Shown piece by piece: positions 32,753 through 40,702 of a stretch of 42,205 nt of DNA. Both the position numbers and the translations under genes were made by a program. The first letter of the stretch is position 1; every line of letters starts with the position of its first letter. The DNA is taken from contig RZZW01000028.1 in assembly GCA_009929695.1 (NCBI GenBank), positions 1 through 42,205 on the forward strand. Reading direction: 5' to 3'. Source of the DNA: Clostridia bacterium. Its GTDB lineage: Bacteria > Bacillota > Clostridia > Oscillospirales > Ruminococcaceae. The notes beneath the pieces are model-generated. The model was given only the letters and a program-made list of their open reading frames with translations, did no database searches and was not told the origin of the DNA.

Positions 32753-33924
32753 GCGCGCGCCACTCCTGTTTCTTTTGCGGCGGCGGCAACGGCGTCAGCC
32801 ACAGCCTGCGCCACGCGGGGGTCAAATGCGCCCGGGATAATATATTCCTCGCTGCGCTCATCGTCGCTCACAAGGTCGGCGATAGCGTGCGCCGCCGCGA
32901 CCTTCATGGTGTAATTTATGTCGCGCGCGCGCACCGAAAGCGCGCCCTTGAACACGCCCGGAAACGCGAGAACATTGTTGATTTGGTTAGGATAATCGCT
33001 GCGCCCTGTGCCGATAACGCGCACGCCCGCCGCCTTTGCGTCCTCGGGCGTAATTTCGGGCACAGGGTTTGCCATCGCGAAAACTATCGCGTCCTTGTTC
33101 ATCGTCTTTGCCATGTCGACGGTCAAAGCGCCGCCGATTGAAACTCCGATAAACACATCAGCGCCGTTTACAGCGTCCGCAAGCGTGCCGCGCATGTCGT
33201 TTTTATTCGTGATATCGCACAGCATCGCCTTGTGGTCTTTTATGCCCACGCCGCGCTCTTTGTAAAGAATGCCGTTTTCGTCAACCGCAATTATGTCCTT
33301 TGCGCCCGTCGCGATAAGCATTTTTATAATTGCCGTGCCCGCCGCGCCTGGGCCGTTGAGCACTATTTTTATGTCCTCAATTTTTTTGCCGACAACGCGC
33401 AAAGCGCCGAGCAGTGCGGCTGTGACAACTATCGCCGTGCCGTGCTGGTCGTCGTGGAAAACAGGGATATCAAGCTCTTTTTCAAGCGTGTCCTCGATGT
33501 AAAAGCAGTTAGGGCTCGAGATGTCCTCAAGGTTTATGCCGCCGAAAACAGGCGCGAGCATACGCACAGCGTCGATGACCTTTTCGGGGTCTTTCGTGTC
33601 AAGGCAAATCGGAAACGCGTCAACGTCCGCAAATTCCTTGAACAAAATCGCCTTGCCCTCCATGACCGGCTGCGCCGCCAATGCGCCTATGTCACCGAGC
33701 CCAAGCACTGCCGTGCCGTTTGAGACGACGGCCACAAGGTTGCCCTTTGATGTGTATTTATACGCGTCGTCAGGGTTCGCGGCAATCTTGCGGCATGGCT
33801 CGGCCACGCCCGGGGTGTACGCCGTCGAAAGCTCCTCGCGCGATTTTACGGATACTTTGCTTATAACCTCGATTTTGCCCTTGTTTTTCTCGTGCATTTC
33901 AAGTGCGGCTTTATAATAATCCAT
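32749..33924 (-). CDS. Malic enzyme (NAD(P)-dependent, oxaloacetate-decarboxylating)
   Basis: 391 aa, the short bacterial form. It catalyses malate to pyruvate and CO2. Landmarks: catalytic Tyr in STAYTPGVAEPCR, the Lys in VMEGKAILFKEFADVDAFP, metal ligands in INLEDISSPNCF and HDDQHGTA, the NAD(P) fold with VLNGPGAAGTAI, and MANPVPEITPEDA. The start is placed at the ATG at 33924, which has AAAGGTGG 8 nt upstream; a GTG four codons earlier is the alternative. First gene of the mae-fum operon. Confidence 0.93.
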   Translation of the reverse strand: MDYYKAALEMHEKNKGKIEVISKVSVKSREELSTAYTPGVAEPCRKIAANPDDAYKYTSKGNLVAVVSNGTAVLGLGDIGALAAQPVMEGKAILFKEFADVDAFPICLDTKDPEKVIDAVRMLAPVFGGINLEDISSPNCFYIEDTLEKELDIPVFHDDQHGTAIVVTAALLGALRVVGKKIEDIKIVLNGPGAAGTAIIKMLIATGAKDIIAVDENGILYKERGVGIKDHKAMLCDITNKNDMRGTLADAVNGADVFIGVSIGGALTVDMAKTMNKDAIVFAMANPVPEITPEDAKAAGVRVIGTGRSDYPNQINNVLAFPGVFKGALSVRARDINYTMKVAAAHAIADLVSDDERSEEYIIPGAFDPRVAQAVADAVAAAAKETGVARA

Positions 33925-34118
33925 CTTTTTTTCCACCTTTACAGCTTATATATAAAATATTATACTATTTTTTGCGGAATTTTTCCACTGTTTCGACAGT
34001 AAAACGGACAAAGCTGATGGTATAATTGTAAAAATGAGGGAATTTTATAAAAATACATACGTGTGACACAATTTTGATGTATAATAAACAAATGTCAATT
34101 GCAATTTTGGAGGACAAT

Positions 34119-35195
34119 ATGAAAAAGTTTAAAATTATAAGCCTTACATTGGCGCTCGTCATGAGCCTCGGCGTGTTTGCCGCGTGCGGTAAAACAGGCG
34201 AGACAACATCATCAAGCACAGCCGAATCCGCCGCGTCGTCAACAGAATCCGGCCTTTACGTCGACGGCACAAAGGTCGATGTGGACACCGTGCTGACAAT
34301 CGACGGCGAGGATATCGGCTTTGACGAGTACCGTTATTATTACCTTACGACGCGAGCGCGCTTTGACGGCGGCAACGTTGAGCTTTGGAAGGACGCAGCG
34401 GCAGAGGAGTCGAAGCCCGTTTTGAAGCAATATGTTCTTGAGACAATACAGTCTGTGCTCGCGTTCAAGCGCATGGCAGAGCAAAATAATATCACACTTT
34501 CTGCGGACGAGCTTAAATCTATTGACGAGTCAATAGCGTCCGCGAAGGACTCGCTCGGCGGCGAGGAGGCATATACCTCGGCGCTTAAAGACATGAACTA
34601 TACGCCCGAGCTTTACAAGGAAATGCTCACGGGCAACCGTTTGTCGAGCAAGGTCATAAAGGAAATTTACGGCGAGCGCATAAAAGATGATATAAACAGC
34701 AGATATATCCACGCAAAGCATATTCTTGTGAAATTTGACGAGGCGGCGGCTGCTGATTTGTCAGCAAGCAGCTCAAGTGAAAGCACAGCCGACACTGCGG
34801 CATCAGAAGCCGAGACGCTTGCAAAATCTACAGATATTTTGCAAAAGATAAAGGACGGCGCAGATTTTGACGAGATGATGGCGCAGTATAACGAGGACAC
34901 AGGCGAGAGCGAGGACGGCTACTATTTCCCCGAGGGCAAAATGGTGACGGAGTTCTACGAGGGTGCAAAAGCGCTCGCCGAGGGCGAAGTCAGCGAGCCG
35001 ATAAAGACAACCTACGGCTACCACATCATCAAGCGTCTGCCGCTTGAGGACAGCTATTTAGAGAAAAACATGATAAACATGATGAGCACCGAAATGAGCG
35101 GCATCATCGACGCCGACGTGACGGCCATCATGGATAAATTTGAAGTGACCTACAGCGAACACTACAACGCAATCGCGCCGGATACACTATTATAA
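34119..35195 (+). CDS. PrsA/SurA-like peptidyl-prolyl isomerase lipoprotein
   Basis: 358 aa from the ATG with GGAGG 6 nt upstream. A lipoprotein signal ends GVFAAC with C23 as the lipid anchor, followed by a Ser/Thr linker. A SurA_N-like helical region (about 50-185) and a parvulin PPIC domain (about 193-315) follow: RYIHAKHILVKF, FDEMMAQYNEDTGESEDG, EGEVSEPIKTTYGYHIIKRL. An S/A-rich insertion (SASSSSESTADTAASEAE) splits the parvulin domain after its first strand. It acts outside the membrane in folding exported proteins. A TATAAT lies at 34080-34085. The stop codon is followed within 3 nt by a cloverleaf repeat. Confidence 0.9.
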   Translation: MKKFKIISLTLALVMSLGVFAACGKTGETTSSSTAESAASSTESGLYVDGTKVDVDTVLTIDGEDIGFDEYRYYYLTTRARFDGGNVELWKDAAAEESKPVLKQYVLETIQSVLAFKRMAEQNNITLSADELKSIDESIASAKDSLGGEEAYTSALKDMNYTPELYKEMLTGNRLSSKVIKEIYGERIKDDINSRYIHAKHILVKFDEAAAADLSASSSSESTADTAASEAETLAKSTDILQKIKDGADFDEMMAQYNEDTGESEDGYYFPEGKMVTEFYEGAKALAEGEVSEPIKTTYGYHIIKRLPLEDSYLEKNMINMMSTEMSGIIDADVTAIMDKFEVTYSEHYNAIAPDTLL

Positions 35196-35378
35196 TTAAA
35201 GAAGAAATAAGAGAGAAAAAAGAAAAATGAATGAGTTACGGCTGCGCCGTAACATTATAATAGTTAGAGCGTCTACACTTGATTTACACAAAATCTTACG
35301 TAGACGCTCTAACTATTATAATGTTACCGCAACGCGGTAACACCTTACCTTTTCTTTCTTCTCTCTTATTTCTTCTTT
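35196..35378. repeat. Polypurine-armed three-hairpin (cloverleaf) element, copy 3
   Basis: It starts at the base after the foldase stop and ends about 50 nt before the convergent mscL stop. Arms: AAGAAGAAATAAGAGAG on the left and TCTCTCTTATTTCTTCTT on the right. Inner hairpins: GTTACGGC/GCCGTAAC (35235-35253), the long ATTATAAT/AGAGCGTCTAC stem (35254-35322, nearly identical to copy 2), and GTTACCGC/GCGGTAAC (35323-35341). In the first hairpin both strands differ from copy 2 in a compensating way (TGG/CCA becomes CGG/CCG). Confidence 0.9.
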
Positions 35379-35430
35379 TGCATATGTTGAAGCCAAATTG
35401 CCATGTTTATCGTTATGTAATCAAAGCCTC

Positions 35431-35820
35431 TTATTTGCCCTGCTTTTTAAGCTCGTCCAAAATTTCCGCAAGCAGCTTTTCCTCGGCTGTCGGCTCGGGA
35501 ATTACCACTTCAACAGGCGTTTCCGGCTTTTTGAACTTGTTTATGCCCTTGACAACGCAGAATACGCAAAACGCGATAAGTATAAACTGCACGACGGCCT
35601 GTATAAAGTTGCCGTATGTAAGGTTTGCGCTGCCTATCGTTGCCGAAAGCCCGGAAAAGTCAATGCCGCCAGTAATCATTCCAATTATAGGCATAAAAAT
35701 ATCCTTCACAAGGCTGTTTACAATAGCCGTGAACGCGGTGCCTATCACGACACCGACGGCCATATCAAGCACGTTTCCGCGCATGGCAAAGGCTTTAAAT
35801 TCCTCAAAAAACTTTTTCAT
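35431..35820 (-). CDS. mscL: Large-conductance mechanosensitive channel
   Basis: 129 aa from the second ATG, which has AAAGG 8 nt upstream (the first ATG at 35838 would add 6 aa). MscL opens under membrane tension to release solutes. The N-terminal helix and span 1 are classic (FFEEFKAFAMRGNVLDMAVG, VVIGTAFTAIVNSLVKD), then IFMPIIG, the loop, span 2 (NFIQAVVQFILIAFCVFCVV) and the C-terminal charged helix (EEKLLAEILDELKKQ). Monocistronic. Confidence 0.96.
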   Translation of the reverse strand: MKKFFEEFKAFAMRGNVLDMAVGVVIGTAFTAIVNSLVKDIFMPIIGMITGGIDFSGLSATIGSANLTYGNFIQAVVQFILIAFCVFCVVKGINKFKKPETPVEVVIPEPTAEEKLLAEILDELKKQGK

Positions 35821-35851
35821 ACCATATACCTTTTTCAATAAGCTTTGCGGC

Positions 35852-35892
35852 TGTGATGTAGGGACGCCATATATGGCGTCCCTACAATCACA
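35852..35892. repeat. Perfect 28-nt palindrome of the GTAGGG family
   Basis: GTAGGGACGCCAT followed directly by its exact reverse complement (35858-35885), flanked by TGTGAT and ATCACA that extend the symmetry. It lies between the mrp stop and the mscL start, so it could also act on mscL expression or terminate mrp. Confidence 0.75.
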
Positions 35893-35908
35893 CGAAAAGC
35901 AATGATTT

Positions 35909-36745
35909 TTATTTCATTAAATTCTCAACAGCATCCGCCGCTTTGTCAAGATAATCGCCCTCAAACAGCTCAATAACGCCCTGGTCGGCATTTTTCGCAA
36001 GCGAGGGGTCAATGGGCGTGCGCGCGAGCACTTCAAGAGAAAATTCCTTCGCGGTGTTGTCAACGTGGCTCTCGCCAAAAACGTTTATGCGCTTGCCGCA
36101 GTCGGGACATTCGACATAGCTCATGTTTTCAACAATGCCGATTATCGGTATGTTCATCATATTTGCCATGCGCACAGCCTTTGCCACGATAAGGCTCACA
36201 AGCTCCTGAGGGCTTGTTACAACTATAAGCCCGTCAACAGGTATCGTCTGGAAAACAGTCAGCGGAACGTCGCCTGTGCCGGGAGGCATGTCGACGAACA
36301 TAAAGTCGACGTCCTTCCAAATGACCTCCTGCCAAAACTGCTTCACCGTGCCGGCGATAACAGGCCCACGCCAAATAACGGGGTCGCCCTCGTTTTCAAG
36401 CAGCATATTTATGCTCATGATGTCGATGCCTGTCTTTGTTGTCGCGGGGTAGCAGCCGATGTTGTCGGCGTGCGCGCGCTCGTGTATGCCGAAAAGCTTC
36501 GGGATGCTCGGGCCTGTGATGTCGGCGTCCATAACGGCTGTTTTATAACCGCGGCGGTTTAGCAAAACAGCAAGCATTGCGCTCGTCATGCTTTTGCCAA
36601 CGCCGCCCTTGCCGCTCACCACGCCGATGACCTTTTTGATTTTGCTAAGTTCATGCGGCGGCTCGTGAAAATCTGTTTTTTCACTTGCGCGCGACGCGCA
36701 GCTTGCGCCGCAGCTTGAACAATCGTGTGTGCATTCTTCACTCAT
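35909..36745 (-). CDS. Mrp/NBP35-family iron-sulphur carrier ATPase
   Basis: 278 aa. The deviant Walker A is SGKGGVGKS, with VMDADITGPSIPKLFG, FVDMPPGTGD and a C-terminal ECPDCGK CxxC motif. An N-terminal cysteine cluster (C5, C9, C12, C16) resembles the one in eukaryotic NBP35 and some clostridial Mrp proteins. It binds and transfers Fe-S clusters to apoproteins; the nearby class I fumarase and the activase are plausible Fe-S clients, though they are in separate operons. Monocistronic. Confidence 0.92.
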   Translation of the reverse strand: MSEECTHDCSSCGASCASRASEKTDFHEPPHELSKIKKVIGVVSGKGGVGKSMTSAMLAVLLNRRGYKTAVMDADITGPSIPKLFGIHERAHADNIGCYPATTKTGIDIMSINMLLENEGDPVIWRGPVIAGTVKQFWQEVIWKDVDFMFVDMPPGTGDVPLTVFQTIPVDGLIVVTSPQELVSLIVAKAVRMANMMNIPIIGIVENMSYVECPDCGKRINVFGESHVDNTAKEFSLEVLARTPIDPSLAKNADQGVIELFEGDYLDKAADAVENLMK

Positions 36746-36814
36746 ATTGTTAACTCTCCTCTTTTTGCTTTATTAAGGTAATTATAGGTTTATGCGCGCA
36801 ATATGTCAAGAAGC

Positions 36815-36843
36815 TTGCTCTATTATTGAAATTAGTGTATAAT
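36815..36843 (+). promoter_or_regulatory. Promoter of the CmpB-HD operon
   Basis: TTGCTC (36815-36820), a 17-nt spacer and TATAAT (36838-36843), 23 nt before the ATG at 36867, with GTGAGG as ribosome site. Confidence 0.6.
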
Positions 36844-36866
36844 ATCCATATATGTGAGGATTTGTT

Positions 36867-37451
36867 ATGGAAAATTTATTTTTTGAACACGCCTACGGTA
36901 TAAGCGACGCGATAAACGCATTTTTCATGTACAGCTTTTTCGGCTGGGCGATGGAATGCCTTTATATCCGCGCCACAGAGGGCTTTTGGGAAAACAGAGG
37001 CTTTGTGCACGCGCCGTTTTGCATCATTTACGGCTTCGGCGGTATGCTCGGCTATGTGTTGCTCAAACCGTTTTCGGACAATTACATAAATCTCTACATC
37101 GCGGGCGCAATACTCGCGACGGTGTTCGAGCTTCTCACAGCGCACCTCATGCGCCGCCTTTTCGGCACCGTTTGGTGGGATTATAACGAGAAATTCCTTA
37201 ATTATAAGGGTGTTATATGCCTTGAAAGCACGCTTGGGTGGGGCGTTATTTCGGTGTTGCTTTTCGCGGTGCTGCAAAGGGGAATTTTCAGCATTGTGAT
37301 GCGCATTCCGCGCGAGACAGCGCCTGTTATCGCAGGCTTTTTAGTGCTTGCCTACAGTATAGATTTCGCCGTCAGCGTGCATACTGCATATATGCGCAAG
37401 CAGCGCAATGAAAATAACGAGACAAGCGCCTCGGACATTTTGAAAGGCTGA
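36867..37451 (+). CDS. CmpB-type (PF06541) putative membrane protein
   Basis: 194 aa with about five spans (near 14-33, 50-68, 75-95, 125-142 and 151-170). It matches the family annotated as putative ABC transporter type IV/CmpB: SFFGWAMECLYIRATEGFWENRGF, PFCIIYGFGG, TVWWDYNEKFLNYKGVICLESTLGWG. The function of this family is not established, and no ATPase partner lies nearby. Its stop is 9 nt before the HD-domain gene, so the two are co-transcribed. Confidence 0.88.
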   Translation: MENLFFEHAYGISDAINAFFMYSFFGWAMECLYIRATEGFWENRGFVHAPFCIIYGFGGMLGYVLLKPFSDNYINLYIAGAILATVFELLTAHLMRRLFGTVWWDYNEKFLNYKGVICLESTLGWGVISVLLFAVLQRGIFSIVMRIPRETAPVIAGFLVLAYSIDFAVSVHTAYMRKQRNENNETSASDILKG

Positions 37452-37460
37452 TGACAGACA

Positions 37461-38036
37461 ATGGTAAGACTTTCCAAAACAGTTGTGAGCGATATCAGCG
37501 TGCCGAACGACAGAGAATATTTGCTGCTCGTCAAAAATATGCTCGACTGCCCGCAGGTGGCGCAGATGAGCCAGTATATTCAGCACGGCACAACAACCTG
37601 CCTTGGGCACAGCATAAATGTGTCGTATCTAAGCTATCTATATTGCCGCAAGCACGGCTTAAATTCCTGTGCAGCCGCCCGAGGAGGCCTTTTGCACGAC
37701 TTGTTTTTGTACGACTGGCATCTCAAAAAACGCGAAAAGGGCGAGCTTTTGCACGGCTTTAATCACCCGCGCGTCGCCCTTGAAAACGCAAAAAAGCTGT
37801 TTGAATTATCGCCGCTTGAATGCGATATAATTCTGCGCCATATGTGGCCTTTAACAATAACCCCGCCGCGCTATAAAGAGACGTTCATCATAGTGTGGTT
37901 CGACAAATATTGCAGCACAATGGAAACAATCCGCCAGCCGGTCATGACGCTTTTCGACACACAAGAGAGCATCATAAACACACGGCTCAGGGTCAGAGAA
38001 GAAATAAAAGATGTTGTTGATTCAATAAAAATATAA
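37461..38036 (+). CDS. HD-domain phosphohydrolase-like protein, paralogue of the gene at 2062
   Basis: 191 aa. HD metal residues: H in LGHSIN, HD in LLHDLFLYDWH, H in FNHPRVALENA, H in RHMWPLT and D in VWFDKYCS. It resembles the 170-aa protein at 2062-2574 in the centre but has its own ends. The substrate is unknown; HD proteins of this size include small phosphatases. Second gene after the CmpB-like protein, closed by a strong terminator that overlaps the stop codon. Confidence 0.82.
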   Translation: MVRLSKTVVSDISVPNDREYLLLVKNMLDCPQVAQMSQYIQHGTTTCLGHSINVSYLSYLYCRKHGLNSCAAARGGLLHDLFLYDWHLKKREKGELLHGFNHPRVALENAKKLFELSPLECDIILRHMWPLTITPPRYKETFIIVWFDKYCSTMETIRQPVMTLFDTQESIINTRLRVREEIKDVVDSIKI

Positions 38037-38062
38037 AAAAACCGCCTTATGGCGGTTTTTTT
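38035..38062 (+). terminator. Rho-independent terminator of the CmpB-HD operon
   Basis: ACCGCC TTAT GGCGGT stem with A6 before and T7 after, directly on the stop codon of the HD gene (38034-38036). Confidence 0.9.
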
Positions 38063-38072
38063 AATAGATAAT

Positions 38073-38471
38073 GTATGGACGGGTTTTCCGTCTGGCATGG
38101 TTCACGCAATTTTGCAAATTGCACCGTAGGGAGCGACGCTCTCGTCGCTCCGCTAGATTTGCGCAAACCAGCGGCATCGGAACGCATACAATGCGTTCCC
38201 CACGTTTATGAATTTCATAAATGAGCGAATAAGCAAATTTGCAACGTCAATTGTATGGGACGGCGTCCTCGACGTTCCGCTCTTGCAGAGGGCAATGTGT
38301 CCCCCCATGATGCGGTTTTATAGTGAAACAGCAAACCTTTGTAGGGGCGAGCTGTGCTCGTCCGTAAGGTTCGCACATCGCCTCGGTTACGGTTGTAACG
38401 GCGGGAGCAAGCCCCCGCCCTACGGTAACCGTAAATTTACAGAGGATTGTAGGCGCGCATTGCGCGTCCGC
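38073..38471. repeat. Cluster of at least seven GTAGGG/CCGC-family hairpin units
   Basis: The 400-nt gap between the HD terminator and glnN is almost only repeat units, each with a different core: near 38073 (GGACGGGTTTTCCGTC), 38126 (GAGCGACGCTCTCGTCGCTC), 38175 (GGAACGCATACAATGCGTTCC), 38253 (GGGACGGCGTCCTCGACG), 38341 (GGGGCGAGCTGTGCTCG), 38399 (the GGCGGGAGCAAGCCCCCGCC half unit) and 38449 (GCGCGCATTGCGCG). No gene is seen here. Confidence 0.75.
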
Positions 38472-38476
38472 ATCAA

Positions 38477-40567
38477 TTATAAATCAAAAAGCAAATCGCA
38501 ATAATCCGGTATCGGCCAAAACTTTTTCGGTATCAGCAGCTCAAGCGCATCTATGTGCGTGCGCAAATTGCACATTTCTTTGTCTGCAAGCTTGCGGCAC
38601 TCGGCGGCTATTTCGGCTGCGGTGCCGCTCTTTTTTTCGAGAATTTCAAGCGAGCGGCGCAGCGCTTCGTTCGCGCCCTCCGCCTCGTCGATGGTCACGC
38701 ACAGCTTTTGAATATTCGCCTTTGCCGACGCGCACGCCGCGCCTGTCTGCTCTGTCAAAAGCTCGGCGTTGCTCATCTGCGCTAGGTATTCGTAGCACGC
38801 GGGCAGCAAGCTGCGGCGCACCATCGTGAGCATTGTCGACGCGTCGATGTGCACGTGCTTTGAGTATGTCTCAAGCATTATCTCGTGGCGCGACGCGCAT
38901 TCGCTCGGCGTAAATACATGCGTGCGCTCAAACATCTTGACGTTTTTCTCGTCGACAAACGCCTCCGCTGCCATCGCCATCGTCGGAATATTCGGCAGCC
39001 CGCGGCGCGCAGCCTCCTGCACCCATTCTTCGCTATAGTTGTTTCCGTTAAAAATCACGCGCCCATGCTCGCGCCATGTCTCGGTCACGATTTCGTGCAC
39101 AACGGCGTCGATATTCTCGGTGTTTTCAAGCTTGTCGGCAAAATCATGCATAACGTCCGCAACAATCGCGTTTGTAACAGCATTCGCAAGCCCCACGCTC
39201 TGGCTTGAACCAACCATGCGGAACTCAAATTTGTTCCCTGTAAATGCAAAAGGCGACGTGCGGTTGCGGTCAGAATCGTCAAGCGTAAAGCGCGGCAGGC
39301 TCTTAACGCCCGTCATAAGCTGCCCGCGCTGTTCCTTTTCAAGCGTGTGGCCTTCGGCAAGCTCGCACATTGTGTGCGTAAGCGCTTCGCCGAGGAAAAT
39401 GCTCACGATTGCGGGCGGCGCTTCGTTTCCGCCGAGACGCTCCTCGTTTCCGGGGCAGCTCGCGGACATTCTAAGCAGGTCGGCATATTTGTCAACAGCC
39501 GTTATCACAGCGCAAAGTGACACAAGAAATTCGTTGTTTTCCTCCGGCGCGTCGGTCGGGTCAAGCAGGTTTTTGCCAGTGTTAGTGCCGATGCTCCAGT
39601 TGTTGTGCTTGCCGCTGCCGTTTATGCCCGCAAAGGGCTTTTCGTGCAAAAGGCACGCAAAGCCGTGGCGCAGCGCCACCTTGCGCATAAGCTCCATCAT
39701 TATTTGGTTGTGGTCGCACGCGATATTCGCCGTCGCAAACACGCTCGCCAGCTCATATTGCCCAGGCGCAACCTCGTTGTGCTCTGTCTTTGCAGGCACG
39801 CCGAGCAGCCACAGCTCCTCGTCAAGTTCGCGCATAAATGCACGCACGCGCTCGTCAATAGTGCCGTAATAGTGGTCCTCAAGCTCCTGACCCTTCGGCG
39901 GCTTCGCGCCAAAAAGTGTGTGACCCGCAACCTTTAAATCAAGGCGTGCGTCAAAAAGCTTTTTGTCAACTAAGAAATATTCCTGCTCCGCGCCGACAGT
40001 CGGCAAAATATGCGTGCTCTCGTTGTCGCCGAGCGCGCGCAAAACGCGTAGTGTCTGCTTGTTCAGCGCCTGCATACTGCGCAAAACAGGCGTTTTTTGG
40101 TCAAGCGCCTCGCCCGTGTACGAGCAAAAAGCAGTCGGTATGTACAGCGTTGTACCGAGCACAAATGCGGGTGAAGTCGGGTCCCATGTTGTATAGCCGC
40201 GCGCTTCAAACGTCGCTCGAAGGCCGCCAGACGGAAAGCTGCTCGCGTCGCCCTCGCCCTTTGCGAGCATTTTGCCCGAAAAACGCATCATCGGTGCGCC
40301 GTCCTTAACGCCGTCAATAAAGCTGTCGTGCTTGCCACTTCCGGTTCCTGTCATCGGGCAAAACCAGTGTATGTAGTGCGTTGCGCCAAGCTCCATCGCC
40401 CAAGATTTCATCGCGTCGGCAACAACGTCCGCCACGTTGGGGTCCCACGATTTTCCGTTGTCGCGTATCTCGCGCAGGCTTTCATACACGCCCTGCGGCA
40501 AACGCTCGCGCATCACGCGATCGTCAAAAAGATGCTTGCCGAATATCTCCGCCAATTCCTTTGCCAT
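38477..40567 (-). CDS. glnN: Glutamine synthetase type III
   Basis: 696 aa, the size of GSIII enzymes of Bacteroides, cyanobacteria and Clostridia rather than the 440-470 aa GSI. It makes glutamine from glutamate, ammonia and ATP. Blocks: THYIHWFCPMTGTGSGKHDSF, PTVGAEQEYFLVD, EHNEVAPGQYELA, INGSGKHNNWSIGTNTG, FRMVGSSQSVG. It has no adenylylation loop of the GSI-beta type. The start has AGGGAGAGGG upstream. A sigma-A-like promoter lies upstream, close to that of argH on the other strand. Confidence 0.95.
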   Translation of the reverse strand: MAKELAEIFGKHLFDDRVMRERLPQGVYESLREIRDNGKSWDPNVADVVADAMKSWAMELGATHYIHWFCPMTGTGSGKHDSFIDGVKDGAPMMRFSGKMLAKGEGDASSFPSGGLRATFEARGYTTWDPTSPAFVLGTTLYIPTAFCSYTGEALDQKTPVLRSMQALNKQTLRVLRALGDNESTHILPTVGAEQEYFLVDKKLFDARLDLKVAGHTLFGAKPPKGQELEDHYYGTIDERVRAFMRELDEELWLLGVPAKTEHNEVAPGQYELASVFATANIACDHNQIMMELMRKVALRHGFACLLHEKPFAGINGSGKHNNWSIGTNTGKNLLDPTDAPEENNEFLVSLCAVITAVDKYADLLRMSASCPGNEERLGGNEAPPAIVSIFLGEALTHTMCELAEGHTLEKEQRGQLMTGVKSLPRFTLDDSDRNRTSPFAFTGNKFEFRMVGSSQSVGLANAVTNAIVADVMHDFADKLENTENIDAVVHEIVTETWREHGRVIFNGNNYSEEWVQEAARRGLPNIPTMAMAAEAFVDEKNVKMFERTHVFTPSECASRHEIMLETYSKHVHIDASTMLTMVRRSLLPACYEYLAQMSNAELLTEQTGAACASAKANIQKLCVTIDEAEGANEALRRSLEILEKKSGTAAEIAAECRKLADKEMCNLRTHIDALELLIPKKFWPIPDYCDLLFDL

Positions 40568-40603
40568 ATTTCCCTCTCCCTTAACAATTCCTATATAAAA
40601 TAT

Positions 40604-40632
40604 ATTTTATCATGCACAGCTTAAACTTGCAA
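40604..40632 (-). promoter_or_regulatory. glnN promoter
   Basis: On the minus strand TTGCAA (40627-40632), a 17-nt spacer and TAAAAT (40604-40609), preceded by TG at the extended -10 position. Confidence 0.6.
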
Positions 40633-40641
40633 GCATTATGC

Positions 40642-40671
40642 TTGACGCAAGCACTATTTATACAGTATTAT
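40642..40671 (+). promoter_or_regulatory. argH promoter
   Basis: TTGACG (40642-40647), an 18-nt spacer and TATTAT (40666-40671), 32 nt before the GTG start. The palindrome CAAGCATTATGCTTG (40630-40644) overlaps both this -35 and that of glnN. Confidence 0.55.
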
Positions 40672-40702
40672 ATATCTATAATTATTAGGGGAAGTGTTTT
40701 AA

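Noticed and set aside
35279..35905. Plus-strand open frame (208 codons) through a repeat and antisense to mscL
   Set aside because: It begins inside the cloverleaf element and mirrors mscL on the opposite strand.
38073..38471. Repeat cluster as a CRISPR array
   Set aside because: Unit cores differ, spacing is irregular and orientation is mixed; there are no cas genes.
39039..39869. Plus-strand open frame (276 codons) opposite glutamine synthetase III
   Set aside because: Serine/cysteine/proline-rich antisense shadow of a highly conserved gene; no start signal.
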